A program made the translations under genes and the position numbers. This document shows, piece by piece, positions 16,207 to 26,702 of a DNA stretch of 41,192 nucleotides; positions within the stretch are counted from its first letter, which is position 1, and every line of letters begins with the position of its first letter. Source of the DNA: Gammaproteobacteria bacterium (GTDB taxonomy: Bacteria; Pseudomonadota; Gammaproteobacteria; Thiotrichales; Thiotrichaceae); contig JAHJJD010000032.1 of assembly GCA_018822845.1 (NCBI GenBank), forward strand, positions 1 through 41,192, written 5' to 3'. Below the pieces are notes generated by a model. That model was not told the origin of the DNA, ran no database searches, and was given only the letters and a program-made list of their open reading frames with translations.

Positions 16207-17388
16207 ATGCTGGATACCACCGAGGCGCAGGATCAGCGCAGGCTAGCCCGTTTCTGGCGATCATTTTTCGAGGATTACACATCTTGTCAGGGGCATTTGG
16301 TGTCAGCCCACTGTGTTCTGGATAGAGTGCGTGAAGATGAACAATTTTGCCTGACGCCAGAGGTGTTGCTGGCATGTGATGTACGCGGCGGGCATGTACT
16401 GGATAGCCGCTTTTCGTACCATTCCAGCGGGTCTATCGGCGCTAACTGTTATTCCCGGCATTCTGTCATGGAAGCCGACCGCTTCCTGTCTGACAGGTTC
16501 CATGCACTGGTTCCGCAGATTGTTGAGCAGTATCAGGGGGCGTTCATCGACCAGCTCCGCTGTATCCATTTTCTGGGGATGGCGGGTAACGAAGCCATTA
16601 TGCTTTACCCGTCGCAGGCCCGGCGGCTCCAGTCTGATGCGGTGGCGCGGATTGCGGGGGAAATCAGGAACATCCCCACCGGGTTTGGTGATTACAGGTT
16701 TAATGCGCCCAGCCCGGCGAACCTGAACGCCCTGCTGGCGGCTTATACCCGCAAGGTGGAAAGCCTGCTGGCGGAGGTCGATGGTGCTTCCGTGTATGAC
16801 TTTGTGAGTTTTGCCCAATACTATTTTGCCGTGCTTCACCCGTTCTACGAACGTTGCGGCAGAACCAGCGAAGACCTGATGTACCTGCTGTTTGAACAGG
16901 TGGGGATTGGCAAGCGTTATATTTCCTGCGGCGGTGACCGCGCTTCACCGCTGGCGCATGAACGCATGGAGTTGATCAACGATGCGGTGGAGGTTTTCAA
17001 TCGCAAGATTGCCTGGTATTTCGGCCTTGACCCCACCGGCATCCGCACCACGCCGGATATTTACCGGGCGTTGACTGCGCACTATTTTCCGGATCAGTTT
17101 GAGGCTGTGTATGCCCAGGAAACGGCGCGGCCTTTTTATTATGCGCATCCATTGCCGCAGATATTGCCCGCTTATTATTTCCTGATGGAAGCCTTGCTGT
17201 TTGATGAGTTGCAGGATTTCAGGCTGGACGCCCCTCCACCGTACATTGCCCGTTTGGGCAGGCATTTGTATGAAAAAGGACGCAAGGATTACCGCGATCA
17301 ACCCGTAATATCTGGCATGGCTTTCCGCCTGCCGGATGTCTTGCGGGACTTGGCAGGGCTTTCGGGCTATGCCGAAGTTTCAGCGTAG
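16207..17388 (+). CDS. Divergent Fic-fold (Fido-like) protein
   Basis: A 393-residue soluble protein. Residues 202-227 read SFAQYYFAVLHPFYERCGRT and on, matching the Fic core helix pattern ahead of the loop HPFx(D/E)GNGRxxR. H211, P212, F213, E215, G218 and R219 are kept, but the usual GN is RC (216-217) and the last Arg is Glu (222). About 135 residues earlier, SIGAN (76-80) resembles the inhibitory S-x-x-x-E-(G/N) helix of class II Fic proteins without its Glu. Fic enzymes usually attach AMP or another phosphate-linked group to target proteins. The altered loop means changed chemistry, a different nucleotide or no activity. The ATG at 16207 has AAGGAG seven bases ahead; an in-frame TTG at 16189 is weaker. 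It is tail-to-tail with recN, five bases apart. Confidence 0.6.
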   Translation: MLDTTEAQDQRRLARFWRSFFEDYTSCQGHLVSAHCVLDRVREDEQFCLTPEVLLACDVRGGHVLDSRFSYHSSGSIGANCYSRHSVMEADRFLSDRFHALVPQIVEQYQGAFIDQLRCIHFLGMAGNEAIMLYPSQARRLQSDAVARIAGEIRNIPTGFGDYRFNAPSPANLNALLAAYTRKVESLLAEVDGASVYDFVSFAQYYFAVLHPFYERCGRTSEDLMYLLFEQVGIGKRYISCGGDRASPLAHERMELINDAVEVFNRKIAWYFGLDPTGIRTTPDIYRALTAHYFPDQFEAVYAQETARPFYYAHPLPQILPAYYFLMEALLFDELQDFRLDAPPPYIARLGRHLYEKGRKDYRDQPVISGMAFRLPDVLRDLAGLSGYAEVSA

Positions 17389-17393
17389 CGCCC

Positions 17394-19055
17394 TTACCCC
17401 AGCATCTCTTCCGCCAGTGTGCGTGTTGCCGGGGTAATTTCCACCCCGCCGATCATGCGTGCAATCTCTTCCACCCGCTGTGCCTGCGTCAGGTGGTTGA
17501 TGCCGGTGCTGGTATGTTCCTTGCCCTTGATCTTGGTGACTTTGTAGTGCTGGTGTGCCTGCGAGGCGACCTGCGGCAAGTGGGTGACGCACAGCACCTG
17601 CCGGTTGGTTCCAAGCGCGCGTAACTGCTTGCCGACCACTTCGGCGATGCCGCCACCGATGCCGGTATCCACTTCGTCGAAAATCAGCGCGGGCAGGGTG
17701 ACTTTCTGCGCGGCAATCATCTGGATGGCGAGGCTGATGCGCGACAGTTCGCCGCCGGAAGCGACTTTCACCAATGGTTTCAGCGGCTGGCCGGGGTTGG
17801 CGCTGACGCTGAATTCGATAGTGTCCAACCCCATTGCCTGGAAGCTGGCATCAGGGTCTTGCGTGACGCTGATTTCGAACTTGCCGCCCTGCATCCCCAG
17901 TTGTTGCATGGCTTTGGATACACCAGCGGAAAGCTGTCTGGCGGCTTGGCTACGTGCGGTGCTGAGCTTGCCAGCCTGTTGGCGGTAGCTGGTTGCTGCC
18001 TCCTGCAACTGCTTTTCCAGTGCTTCGAGGTCGTAATCATCGCCACCAAGCTGTGCCAGTTCGGCGTCAATTTGCTCAAGGCGTTCCGGCAGTTCGTGTG
18101 GCTCGACCCGGTATTTGCGGGCAAGGCTGCGGATGTCGGCGATGCGGTTTTCTACCCATTGCAGGCGTTCGGGGTCAAGGTCGATACTTTCGGCGTAATC
18201 CCGCAGTTCGACGGCAGCTTCCTTCACCTGAATCTGGGCGCTGGTCAGTAACTCAAACGGGGTTTGCAGACGTGCATCAATGCTGGTTTGCGCTGCGAGA
18301 TCGTGGATCAGGCGGCCCAGGATGGAATACAGCGATGGTTCGTTATCGTAAAGCTGGTCGTAGCCTTGCGCAGCCGTGGCGCGTAATTGTTCGGCGTTGG
18401 CCAGCCGATTGAGTTCCTCATCAAGCCGGTCTGGTTCGCCAGCTTGCAGGGCCAGCGCACTGATTTCCTGCGACTGGAAACGCAACAGGTCAACACGCTC
18501 CTGATGTTGCCGGTTCTGGCTGGAAAGTGCGGCGACACGCTCATGCAGTTTCTTCCAGTTTTTCCAGGCTTCGCGGGTTTTGGCCAGCAGGCTGTCGTTG
18601 CTGGCGAAAGTGTCCAGCATGTCGCGTTGGGCATCCTTTTTCATTAGCGACTGGTGTTCGTGCTGGCCGTGGATGTCGACCAGTTGTTCGCCAAGTTCGC
18701 GCAACTGGGTGAGGTTGGCGGGGGAACCGTTGATCCATGCGCGTGATTTGCCCTGTGCGGACATGACGCGGCGCAGGATGCAGGTTTCGTCATCACCCTC
18801 CATGCCTTGCTCTTCTAGCCATACGCGGGCGGAAGGGGTTTGGGTAATGTCGACGCTCAGGGTGATTTCGGCTTTGCCCGCGCCATGACGCACAGTGCTG
18901 CTGTCGGCCTTGTCGCCCAGCACCAGCCCGATGGCGTCCAGCAGGATGGATTTGCCCGCCCCCGTTTCCCCCGTCAATGCCGTCATGCCGGGGTGCAGTT
19001 CGAGGTCGAGTTCTTCAATGATGGCGAAATCACGGATATGAATATTTGTCAGCAT
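17394..19055 (-). CDS. recN: DNA repair protein RecN
   Basis: A 553-residue SMC-like ATPase, the same length as E. coli RecN. It begins MLTNIHIRDFAIIEELDLEL, then Walker A TGETGAGKSILLDAI (about residues 29-43), a long coiled-coil middle (about 150-390), and near the C-terminus VASGGELSRISLA (ABC signature) and LIFDEVDTGIGG (Walker B). It acts in double-strand break repair, holding DNA ends or sister chromatids together. It lies two bases after nadK, the conserved nadK-recN order of gammaproteobacteria, so both share a promoter ahead of nadK. No LexA box was searched for beyond the immediate upstream region, and none was seen. Confidence 0.97.
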   Translation of the reverse strand: MLTNIHIRDFAIIEELDLELHPGMTALTGETGAGKSILLDAIGLVLGDKADSSTVRHGAGKAEITLSVDITQTPSARVWLEEQGMEGDDETCILRRVMSAQGKSRAWINGSPANLTQLRELGEQLVDIHGQHEHQSLMKKDAQRDMLDTFASNDSLLAKTREAWKNWKKLHERVAALSSQNRQHQERVDLLRFQSQEISALALQAGEPDRLDEELNRLANAEQLRATAAQGYDQLYDNEPSLYSILGRLIHDLAAQTSIDARLQTPFELLTSAQIQVKEAAVELRDYAESIDLDPERLQWVENRIADIRSLARKYRVEPHELPERLEQIDAELAQLGGDDYDLEALEKQLQEAATSYRQQAGKLSTARSQAARQLSAGVSKAMQQLGMQGGKFEISVTQDPDASFQAMGLDTIEFSVSANPGQPLKPLVKVASGGELSRISLAIQMIAAQKVTLPALIFDEVDTGIGGGIAEVVGKQLRALGTNRQVLCVTHLPQVASQAHQHYKVTKIKGKEHTSTGINHLTQAQRVEEIARMIGGVEITPATRTLAEEMLG

Positions 19056-19057
19056 GG

Positions 19058-19924
19058 TTATAGCTGGACTCCCCAGTGCAGTTTGGCGCGCAGGATGTGG
19101 TAGTAATCATAGCTTTGTGGGTGCAACAGGCGCACCTTTTCCGGACGGGTGTGGATGCGAATCCGGTCACCGGATTCCAGCCCGATATTGTTCTGCCCGT
19201 CAAAAGACAGGCGGGCGGGCACATCGCGTTGTTCGCAAAGCTGGATTTCGACGGCGCTCTGGTTGCTAATGACCAATGGGCGGTCGCTGAGTGTGTGCGG
19301 GCAAATTGGCACCAGGGCCAGTGCTTGCAGGGCAGGGTGCATGATCGGTCCGCCACTGGACAGTGCATACGCCGTGGAGCCGGTCGGGGTGGTGATGATC
19401 AGGCCATCCGCCCGCTGGGTATTGACGAAATGCCCGTCTACCCAGGTGGTGAATTCGATCATGCGGATTTCATTACGCACGTGCAGTACCACGTCGTTGA
19501 GGGCATCACCTTCGCCGATGATCTCGTCATCACGCACCACTTCGGCGTGCAGGACGAAACGTGGCTCCTCCTTGTATTGCCCCTTGAGGATGTGTTCCAG
19601 TTGCGCGGTCATCTCATCCGGGGAAACATCGACCAGAAACCCCAGCCGCCCCAGATTGATGCCGACAATGGGGACCTCATACGGGGCGAGCAGACGGCCG
19701 GTTCCCAGCAAGGTTCCATCCCCGCCGACCACAATCGCCAGATCAATATTGCGCGCAAGTGCATCCGCAGGCATGGCTGGCAACCCGAGAATCAACCCGG
19801 CATTCTGGTCGCAAAACACCTGGAAACCGCGCTGCAACAGGAATTCGTGCAACTGGTGCAAGGTGTTGTCGACGCGGATGTCGTTCGGTTTGGTAAAAAT
19901 ACCGACGTGGGAAAACGGGCTCAT
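19058..19924 (-). CDS. nadK: NAD kinase
   Basis: A 288-residue NAD kinase that phosphorylates NAD to NADP in the cytosol (E. coli 292 aa). It shows the GGDGT motif (VVGGDGTLLGTGR), the NADP-binding block ITTPTGSTAYALSSGGP, and VGINLGRLGFL. The ATG at 19924 gives the usual N-terminus MSPFSHVGIFTK; the frame is open 19 codons further, but those residues are not family-like. It is followed by recN after two bases. The divergent hrcA start lies about 105 bases away, so the gap holds two promoters. Confidence 0.97.
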   Translation of the reverse strand: MSPFSHVGIFTKPNDIRVDNTLHQLHEFLLQRGFQVFCDQNAGLILGLPAMPADALARNIDLAIVVGGDGTLLGTGRLLAPYEVPIVGINLGRLGFLVDVSPDEMTAQLEHILKGQYKEEPRFVLHAEVVRDDEIIGEGDALNDVVLHVRNEIRMIEFTTWVDGHFVNTQRADGLIITTPTGSTAYALSSGGPIMHPALQALALVPICPHTLSDRPLVISNQSAVEIQLCEQRDVPARLSFDGQNNIGLESGDRIRIHTRPEKVRLLHPQSYDYYHILRAKLHWGVQL

Positions 19925-19992
19925 ATTACGGCCTGATGGTTTCGAAGATGCAAGGCTGGCAAACGTGCCTGAAAATTGCAAGTTTAACAGGC

Positions 19993-20023
19993 TTGTATCA
20001 GCGCAGGTTTGCCCTTATATAGT
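19993..20023 (+). promoter_or_regulatory. Candidate hrcA promoter, very close to the start codon
   Basis: TTGTAT at 19993-19998 and TATAGT at 20018-20023 form a sigma-70-like pair with a long 19-base spacer; an alternative -10, TTATAT at 20015-20020, gives 16 bases. Either would start transcription within about ten bases of the hrcA ATG at 20029, so the message would have almost no leader. Eye-based and unproven. Confidence 0.35.
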
Positions 20024-20028
20024 AAGGC

Positions 20029-21090
20029 ATGAAAGCGAACACCGGACACCCTGAACTTAACGAGCGCGCCCGACACATCCTGAAAGTGCTGGTGGAAAGC
20101 TATATTCAGGATGGTCAGCCAGTCGGTTCGCGCAATCTGGCCCGTAGCAGCGGCCTTGACCTGAGCGCCGCCACCATCCGTAATGTCATGGCTGATCTGG
20201 AGGAAATGGGCTACATCCGTGCGCCACATACCTCGGCAGGGCGGATTCCTACCTCACAGGGTTACCGGCTGTTTGTCGATGCGCTGGTGACGGTGAGGCC
20301 GCCGGAAGAACGGGCCATCCATATCCTGCAAGGCCAGTTGAAAGCGGAACGTAACCACGGTTCCTTGATCCATTCTGCATCCAGCCTGTTGTCGGGCATG
20401 ACCCAGCTGACCGGGGTGGTGACCTTGCCCCGGCGCAATCCCTCTTCCATCCGCCAGATTGAATTCCTTAGCCTTTCTGGCAAACAGGTGCTGGCGATTC
20501 TGGTCATGAACCGCAACGAAGTGCAAAACCGCATCATCCAGCTGGATGAGGAGGTGTCCTCCAGCGAGTTGCAACAGGCGGCCAATTTCCTCAACGAACG
20601 CCTGATTGGCAAGGATTTGCAGCAGGCGCGCGCCGCTTTGCTGGAAGAAATGCGCCAGCACCGCGAAGACATGAACCGCATGATGCTTTCCGCTATCGAA
20701 CTGGGGGAAAAGACGGTGGCGGATGTCGACCCGCCGCAGAATGAAGATTACGTCATTGCGGGCGAAACCAACCTGATGGGGTATGACGACCTTTCCGACA
20801 TCCACAAGCTGCGCGATATTTTTGCCGCGTTTACCCGCAAGCGTGACGTTTTGGGGCTGCTGGACAAGTGCTTGCAGGCGGATGGGGTGAAAATCTTCAT
20901 CGGGCGTGAGTCTGGTCAGGCCGTGTTCGACGATTGCAGCCTGGTGACCGCGCCGTATACGGTGGATGGTGAGCAACTTGGGGTGCTGGGCGTGATCGGG
21001 CCGAAGCGGATGCCGTATGAGCGGGTGATTCCAGTGGTGGATATTACTGCGAAGTTGCTGAGCCTGGCGTTGAATTCCAGGCTTTCCTGA
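20029..21090 (+). CDS. hrcA: Heat-inducible transcription repressor HrcA
   Basis: A 353-residue repressor of class I heat-shock genes. It opens with the winged helix-turn-helix region (LNERARHILKVLVESYIQDG, then GSRNLARSSGLDLSAATIRN, then LEEMGYIRAPHTSAGRIPT), all hallmark HrcA sequences. The remainder is the GAF-like dimerisation domain, ending GVLGVIGPKRMPYERVIPVV. HrcA normally binds CIRCE operators and is kept active by GroEL. It leads the hrcA-grpE-dnaK-dnaJ run. No CIRCE of the consensus TTAGCACTC-N9-GAGTGCTAA was found ahead of hrcA, grpE or dnaK in this window, so its targets are probably elsewhere (groESL). Confidence 0.97.
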   Translation: MKANTGHPELNERARHILKVLVESYIQDGQPVGSRNLARSSGLDLSAATIRNVMADLEEMGYIRAPHTSAGRIPTSQGYRLFVDALVTVRPPEERAIHILQGQLKAERNHGSLIHSASSLLSGMTQLTGVVTLPRRNPSSIRQIEFLSLSGKQVLAILVMNRNEVQNRIIQLDEEVSSSELQQAANFLNERLIGKDLQQARAALLEEMRQHREDMNRMMLSAIELGEKTVADVDPPQNEDYVIAGETNLMGYDDLSDIHKLRDIFAAFTRKRDVLGLLDKCLQADGVKIFIGRESGQAVFDDCSLVTAPYTVDGEQLGVLGVIGPKRMPYERVIPVVDITAKLLSLALNSRLS

Positions 21091-21132
21091 AAGGCTCTAT
21101 CACACTGATGCAATTAATTTATTGTTGATTGT

Positions 21133-21159
21133 CTTGAAATCCCCAAACTAACCCTCACT
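21133..21159 (+). promoter_or_regulatory. Sigma-32-like promoter ahead of grpE
   Basis: CTTGAAA at 21133-21139 matches the heat-shock sigma factor -35 exactly. CCCTCACT at 21152-21159, after 12 bases, is a weaker match to the CCCCATNT -10. The spacing suits an RpoH promoter, and grpE starts 43 bases further on. The -10 is imperfect, so this is a candidate. Confidence 0.5.
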
Positions 21160-21201
21160 CTTCATGGCGAATTGATTTTTATCGCCGTGGAGTAGTAACA
21201 A

Positions 21202-21747
21202 ATGACTGATGTCAAAGAAAATATGCAGGATGCAGCAGTAGAAGCAACTGAAACGCCTGCAACAGAACAAGCCCAGACTGAAGCGGTAGACGTAGCCCAG
21301 TTGCAGGCCGAGCTGGAAAAAGCCAAAGCCGAAGCCGCCGACAATTACGAACAGTTCCTGCGCGCCCAGGCCGAGCTTGCCAACCAGCGCCGCCGTACTG
21401 ACAAGCAGGTGGAAGACGCCCACAAATACGCCGCCCAGAAATTCGTCGAATCCCTCATTCCGGTCATCGACAGTCTGGAAATGGGTTTGCAGGCGGAAGG
21501 CGACCTCCAGCAAATCCGCGAAGGTATGCAACTGACCCTCAAGCAGTTTGAAGCCGTCATGGAAAAATTCAACATCGAGGCGGTTGGCGCACCGGGCGAC
21601 CCATTCAACCCTGAACACCATCAGGCCATGTCCCTGCAACCGCACCCTGACTTTGACAACAACACCGTTTCCATGGTCTTGCAGAAAGGTTATCTGCTGA
21701 ATGGCCGCGTGGTGCGTCCTGCCATGGTCATGGTTTCCAAAAAATAA
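21202..21747 (+). CDS. grpE: Nucleotide exchange factor GrpE
   Basis: A 181-residue co-chaperone that releases ADP from DnaK. A long N-terminal coiled coil (AELEKAKAEAADNYEQFLRA) leads into the C-terminal beta domain with PFNPEHHQAMSLQPHPD and NNTVSMVLQKGYLLNGRVVRP, the signature of GrpE. The acidic N-terminal tail of about 35 residues is typical. It sits between hrcA and dnaK on the same strand with its own sigma-32-like promoter. E. coli GrpE is 197 residues, so the length is normal. Confidence 0.97.
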   Translation: MTDVKENMQDAAVEATETPATEQAQTEAVDVAQLQAELEKAKAEAADNYEQFLRAQAELANQRRRTDKQVEDAHKYAAQKFVESLIPVIDSLEMGLQAEGDLQQIREGMQLTLKQFEAVMEKFNIEAVGAPGDPFNPEHHQAMSLQPHPDFDNNTVSMVLQKGYLLNGRVVRPAMVMVSKK

Positions 21748-21766
21748 AGAAACTGTCACAACGGCT

Positions 21767-21793
21767 CTTGAAAAAGGGTGAATAACCCCAAAT
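21767..21793 (+). promoter_or_regulatory. Sigma-32-like promoter ahead of dnaK
   Basis: CTTGAAA at 21767-21773, a 12-base spacer, then CCCCAAAT at 21786-21793. This is close to the RpoH consensus CTTGAAA-N11-16-CCCCATNT and lies 58 bases before the dnaK start. It suggests heat induction of dnaK independent of grpE. Confidence 0.75.
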
Positions 21794-21851
21794 AAACAAG
21801 CCAATTGTTAAAGCATTCAATCGCAACGAAAAGAATTCTGGAGATACACAC

Positions 21852-23774
21852 ATGGGAAAGATCATCGGTATTGACCTCGGCACGACCAACTCCTGCGTCG
21901 CCATCATGGACGGCGACAAGCCACGGGTCATCGAAAACTCCGAAGGCGACCGCACCACCCCTTCCATCATCGCGTTCATGGATGATGAAGTGCTGGTAGG
22001 CCAGACTGCCAAGCGTCAGGCAGTCACCAACCCGGAAAACACCCTGTATGCCATCAAGCGCCTGATTGGCCGCCGTTTTCAGGAAGATGCCGTACAGAAA
22101 GACATCAAGCTGGTGCCTTACAAAATCGTCAAGGCTGACAACGGCGATGCATGGGTAGACGTGCGTGGCAAGAAAATGGCTCCGCCGGAAATTTCCGCCC
22201 GTGTGTTGATGAAAATGAAAAAGACTGCCGAAGACTATCTGGGTGAGCCAGTCACCGAAGCGGTCATTACCGTTCCGGCCTATTTCAACGACTCCCAGCG
22301 TCAGGCTACCAAGGATGCTGGTAAAATCGCCGGTCTGGATGTCAAGCGTATCATCAACGAACCAACCGCAGCCGCACTGGCCTACGGCATGGACAAGTCC
22401 AAGGGTGACAGCAAAATCGCTGTTTATGACCTGGGTGGTGGTACTTTCGACGTTTCCATCATCGAAATCGCCGACGTGGATGGCGAAATGCAGTTTGAAG
22501 TGCTTTCCACCAACGGCGACACATTCCTCGGTGGTGAAGACTTCGACATGCGTCTGATCGACTATCTGGCTGACGAATTCCGCAAAACCAGCGGCATCGA
22601 CCTGAAGGGTGACGCACTGGCGATGCAACGTCTGAAAGATGCGGCAGAAAAAGCCAAGATTGAGCTGTCTACCAGCCAGCAAAGCGACGTGAACCTGCCG
22701 TACATTACGGCTGACGCGAGTGGCCCGAAACACCTGAACATCAAGGTGAGCCGCGCCAAGCTGGAATCCCTGGTTGACGACCTGATCAGCCGCACCATTG
22801 AGCCTTGCAAAGTGGCGCTGAAAGATGCCGGTTTGTCAGCTTCCCAGATCAACGATGTGATTCTGGTTGGTGGACAGACCCGTATGCCGAAAGTGCAGGA
22901 AGCGGTCAAAAACTTCTTTGGCAAGGATCCACGCAAGGATGTGAACCCTGACGAAGCGGTTGCAGTCGGCGCGGCCATCCAGGGCGGCGTATTGAGCGGT
23001 GGGGTAAAAGACATTCTGCTGCTGGACGTTACCCCGTTGTCACTGGGCATCGAAACCCTGGGCGGCGTTTCCACCAAGCTGATCCAGAAGAACACCACGA
23101 TCCCTACCAAGGCATCACAAGTGTTCTCCACTGCGGATGACAACCAGACTGCGGTAACCGTACACGTACTGCAAGGCGAACGTGAAATGGCGCGCGACAA
23201 CAAGTCACTGGGCCGCTTTGACCTGCAAGACATTCCACCGGCCCCACGCGGCATGCCACAGATTGAAGTGACTTTCGACATCGACGCCAACGGCATCCTG
23301 AATGTTACTGCGAAAGACAAGGCAACCGGCAAGCAGCAGAACATCGTCATCAAGGCTTCTTCCGGCCTGTCTGACGCTGAAGTTGAGCAAATGGTCAAGG
23401 ACGCCGAAGCACACGCCGAAGAAGACAAGCGGCAGCGTGAACTGGTCGATGCCCGTAACCAGGCCGACAATATGATCCACGCTACCGAAAAGTCGCTGAA
23501 GGAATACGGTGACAAGGTGCCGGGTGCTGACCGCGCCAATATTGAATCCCTGATGAGCGAACTGCGTGATGCAGTCAAGGGCGACAACAAGGATGTGATT
23601 ACCCGCAAGTCCGAAGCGCTGATGGAAGCTTCCGGCAAGCTGATGCAGACCATGGCGGGCGGTGCGGCTGGTGGTGCTGACGCCGCTGGTGGCGCACAGG
23701 CTGGTGGGCAGGCCAAGGCCGACGGCGACGACATCGTTGACGCCGAATTTGAAGAAGTCGACGGCAAGAAGTAA
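21852..23774 (+). CDS. dnaK: Molecular chaperone DnaK (Hsp70)
   Basis: A 640-residue Hsp70 (E. coli 638). The ATPase domain (1-385) starts [20 protein letters not shown] and contains [33 protein letters not shown] and [18 protein letters not shown]. The linker [13 protein letters not shown] leads to the substrate-binding domain, then the helical lid, a Gly/Ala-rich tail and the terminal [12 protein letters not shown], similar to the EEVD-type ending of bacterial DnaK. It binds exposed hydrophobic peptides, with DnaJ and GrpE encoded on either side. The sigma-32-like promoter upstream suggests heat-shock control. Confidence 0.98.
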   Translation: MGKIIGIDLGTTNSCVAIMDGDKPRVIENSEGDRTTPSIIAFMDDEVLVGQTAKRQAVTNPENTLYAIKRLIGRRFQEDAVQKDIKLVPYKIVKADNGDAWVDVRGKKMAPPEISARVLMKMKKTAEDYLGEPVTEAVITVPAYFNDSQRQATKDAGKIAGLDVKRIINEPTAAALAYGMDKSKGDSKIAVYDLGGGTFDVSIIEIADVDGEMQFEVLSTNGDTFLGGEDFDMRLIDYLADEFRKTSGIDLKGDALAMQRLKDAAEKAKIELSTSQQSDVNLPYITADASGPKHLNIKVSRAKLESLVDDLISRTIEPCKVALKDAGLSASQINDVILVGGQTRMPKVQEAVKNFFGKDPRKDVNPDEAVAVGAAIQGGVLSGGVKDILLLDVTPLSLGIETLGGVSTKLIQKNTTIPTKASQVFSTADDNQTAVTVHVLQGEREMARDNKSLGRFDLQDIPPAPRGMPQIEVTFDIDANGILNVTAKDKATGKQQNIVIKASSGLSDAEVEQMVKDAEAHAEEDKRQRELVDARNQADNMIHATEKSLKEYGDKVPGADRANIESLMSELRDAVKGDNKDVITRKSEALMEASGKLMQTMAGGAAGGADAAGGAQAGGQAKADGDDIVDAEFEEVDGKK

Positions 23775-23791
23775 GCTTAACGCCTGAAGTT

Positions 23792-23898
23792 CCCCCCACC
23801 CCGACCCTCCCCCGTAAGGGGGGAGGGGGCAAGAAGCCAGCACAGGCCATCTCTTCGCTCCCTTCCTCCCCTGCGGGGGAAGGGTTGGGGATGGGGGG
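23792..23898. repeat. Paired G/C-rich repeats between dnaK and dnaJ
   Basis: Two GC-only hairpins lie in opposite orientation: copy A at 23792-23829 (C-run, AAGG-like loop, G-run, beginning CCCCCCACCCCGACCC) and copy B at 23861-23898 (ending GGGTTGGGGATGGGGGG). The left end of A is nearly the reverse complement of the right end of B, so the 107-base block could fold into one long stem. Copy B shares its G-rich word with 324-372. This looks like an inserted intergenic repeat pair. It separates dnaK from dnaJ and could reduce readthrough into dnaJ. Confidence 0.75.
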
Positions 23899-23922
23899 TT
23901 ATTGATTTATAGGAACCGAACT

Positions 23923-25882
<1,960 letters not shown>

Positions 25883-25883
<1 letters not shown>

Positions 25884-26563
25884 TGCAAACCACGCCTGTG
25901 CGTATCTGGGATTTGCCTACGCGCCTGTTTCACTGGACGCTGCTGCTGGGAGTCGGTTTTTCCTGGTTCTGCGCGGAAACCGGCGGTAACTGGATGGTGT
26001 GGCATGAGCGCAGCGGCATGTTCCTGCTGGCGCTGGTGCTGTTCCGTATCATCTGGGGGTTTATCGGTAGCGATACGGCGCGTTTTGCCCATTTCCTTGC
26101 TTCGCCAATGCATGCTCTGAAGCATTTGCGTGGCTTGGCCAGCAAGGAGCCAGCTTTTCATGTCGGGCATAATCCACTGGGCGCGTGGATGGTGGTAACG
26201 CTGCTGGCTACTTTGCTGGTACAGGGTGCTACCGGCCTGTTTGCGACCGATGACATTATGACCGAAGGGCCGCTGATCGGTCTGGTATCCGGCAATACAG
26301 CGGAATTACTGACCAGCATCCATCATCTTGCTTTCAATATCCTGTTGTTGCTGGTTATTGTGCATGTTTCGGTAGTCATGTTTTACCGCTTCTACAAGCG
26401 CACCAACCTTGTCAAGGCAATGGTTCTGGGGCAGGCTGACTGGCCTGCCGGGCAGCCGCAGCCGGGTACGCTGACATTCAGGGGGGCATGGCTGGGTTTG
26501 GTTACCTTTGGTGTCACTTACGCCTGCGTGCACTTTGGTGTCGGGTTTCTGGCAAGTCTGTAG
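25883..26563 (+). CDS. Cytochrome b561-family (b-type) membrane protein
   Basis: A 226-residue inner-membrane diheme cytochrome b of the cytochrome b561/Ni-Fe hydrogenase b-subunit superfamily. It starts with IWDLPTRLFHWTLLLG (first heme His in the FHW motif), then VWHERSGMFLLALVLFRIIWG (second His and the Arg-containing FR-x-x-W-G signature), and later TSIHHLAFNILLLLVIVHV (two more His). Four to five membrane helices are visible. It likely passes electrons between quinones and a periplasmic c-type or thiol partner. It overlaps dapB by one base (TAATG). Confidence 0.88.
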
Positions 26564-26602
26564 CCTTGGCTGGGTCAAAGAGTTGCCGCTTGAGCTACAA
26601 TC

Positions 26603-26632
26603 TTGATACAGATCATTAGCATTCCTTAATAT
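26603..26632 (+). promoter_or_regulatory. FNR/ANR-like box and promoter ahead of the sulfur transporter gene
   Basis: TTGATACAGATCAT at 26603-26616 fits the FNR/ANR consensus TTGAT-N4-ATCAA at nine of ten positions. Its left half also serves as a -35 (TTGATA 26603-26608), with TAATAT at 26627-26632 as the -10 after 18 bases. Overlap with the -35 would suit either class II activation or repression. The transporter starts 71 bases later. Confidence 0.5.
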
Positions 26633-26702
26633 ACTTGACTAAAATGCTCTCCATTGGTTTTTGAATGCTTCCCGTGGCCTCCTCACGCGGAAGGGAGAGT
26701 GA

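Noticed and set aside
22562-23767. 401-codon Ser/Ala-rich open frame antisense to dnaK
   Set aside because: Its low-complexity composition is the complement of dnaK codons.
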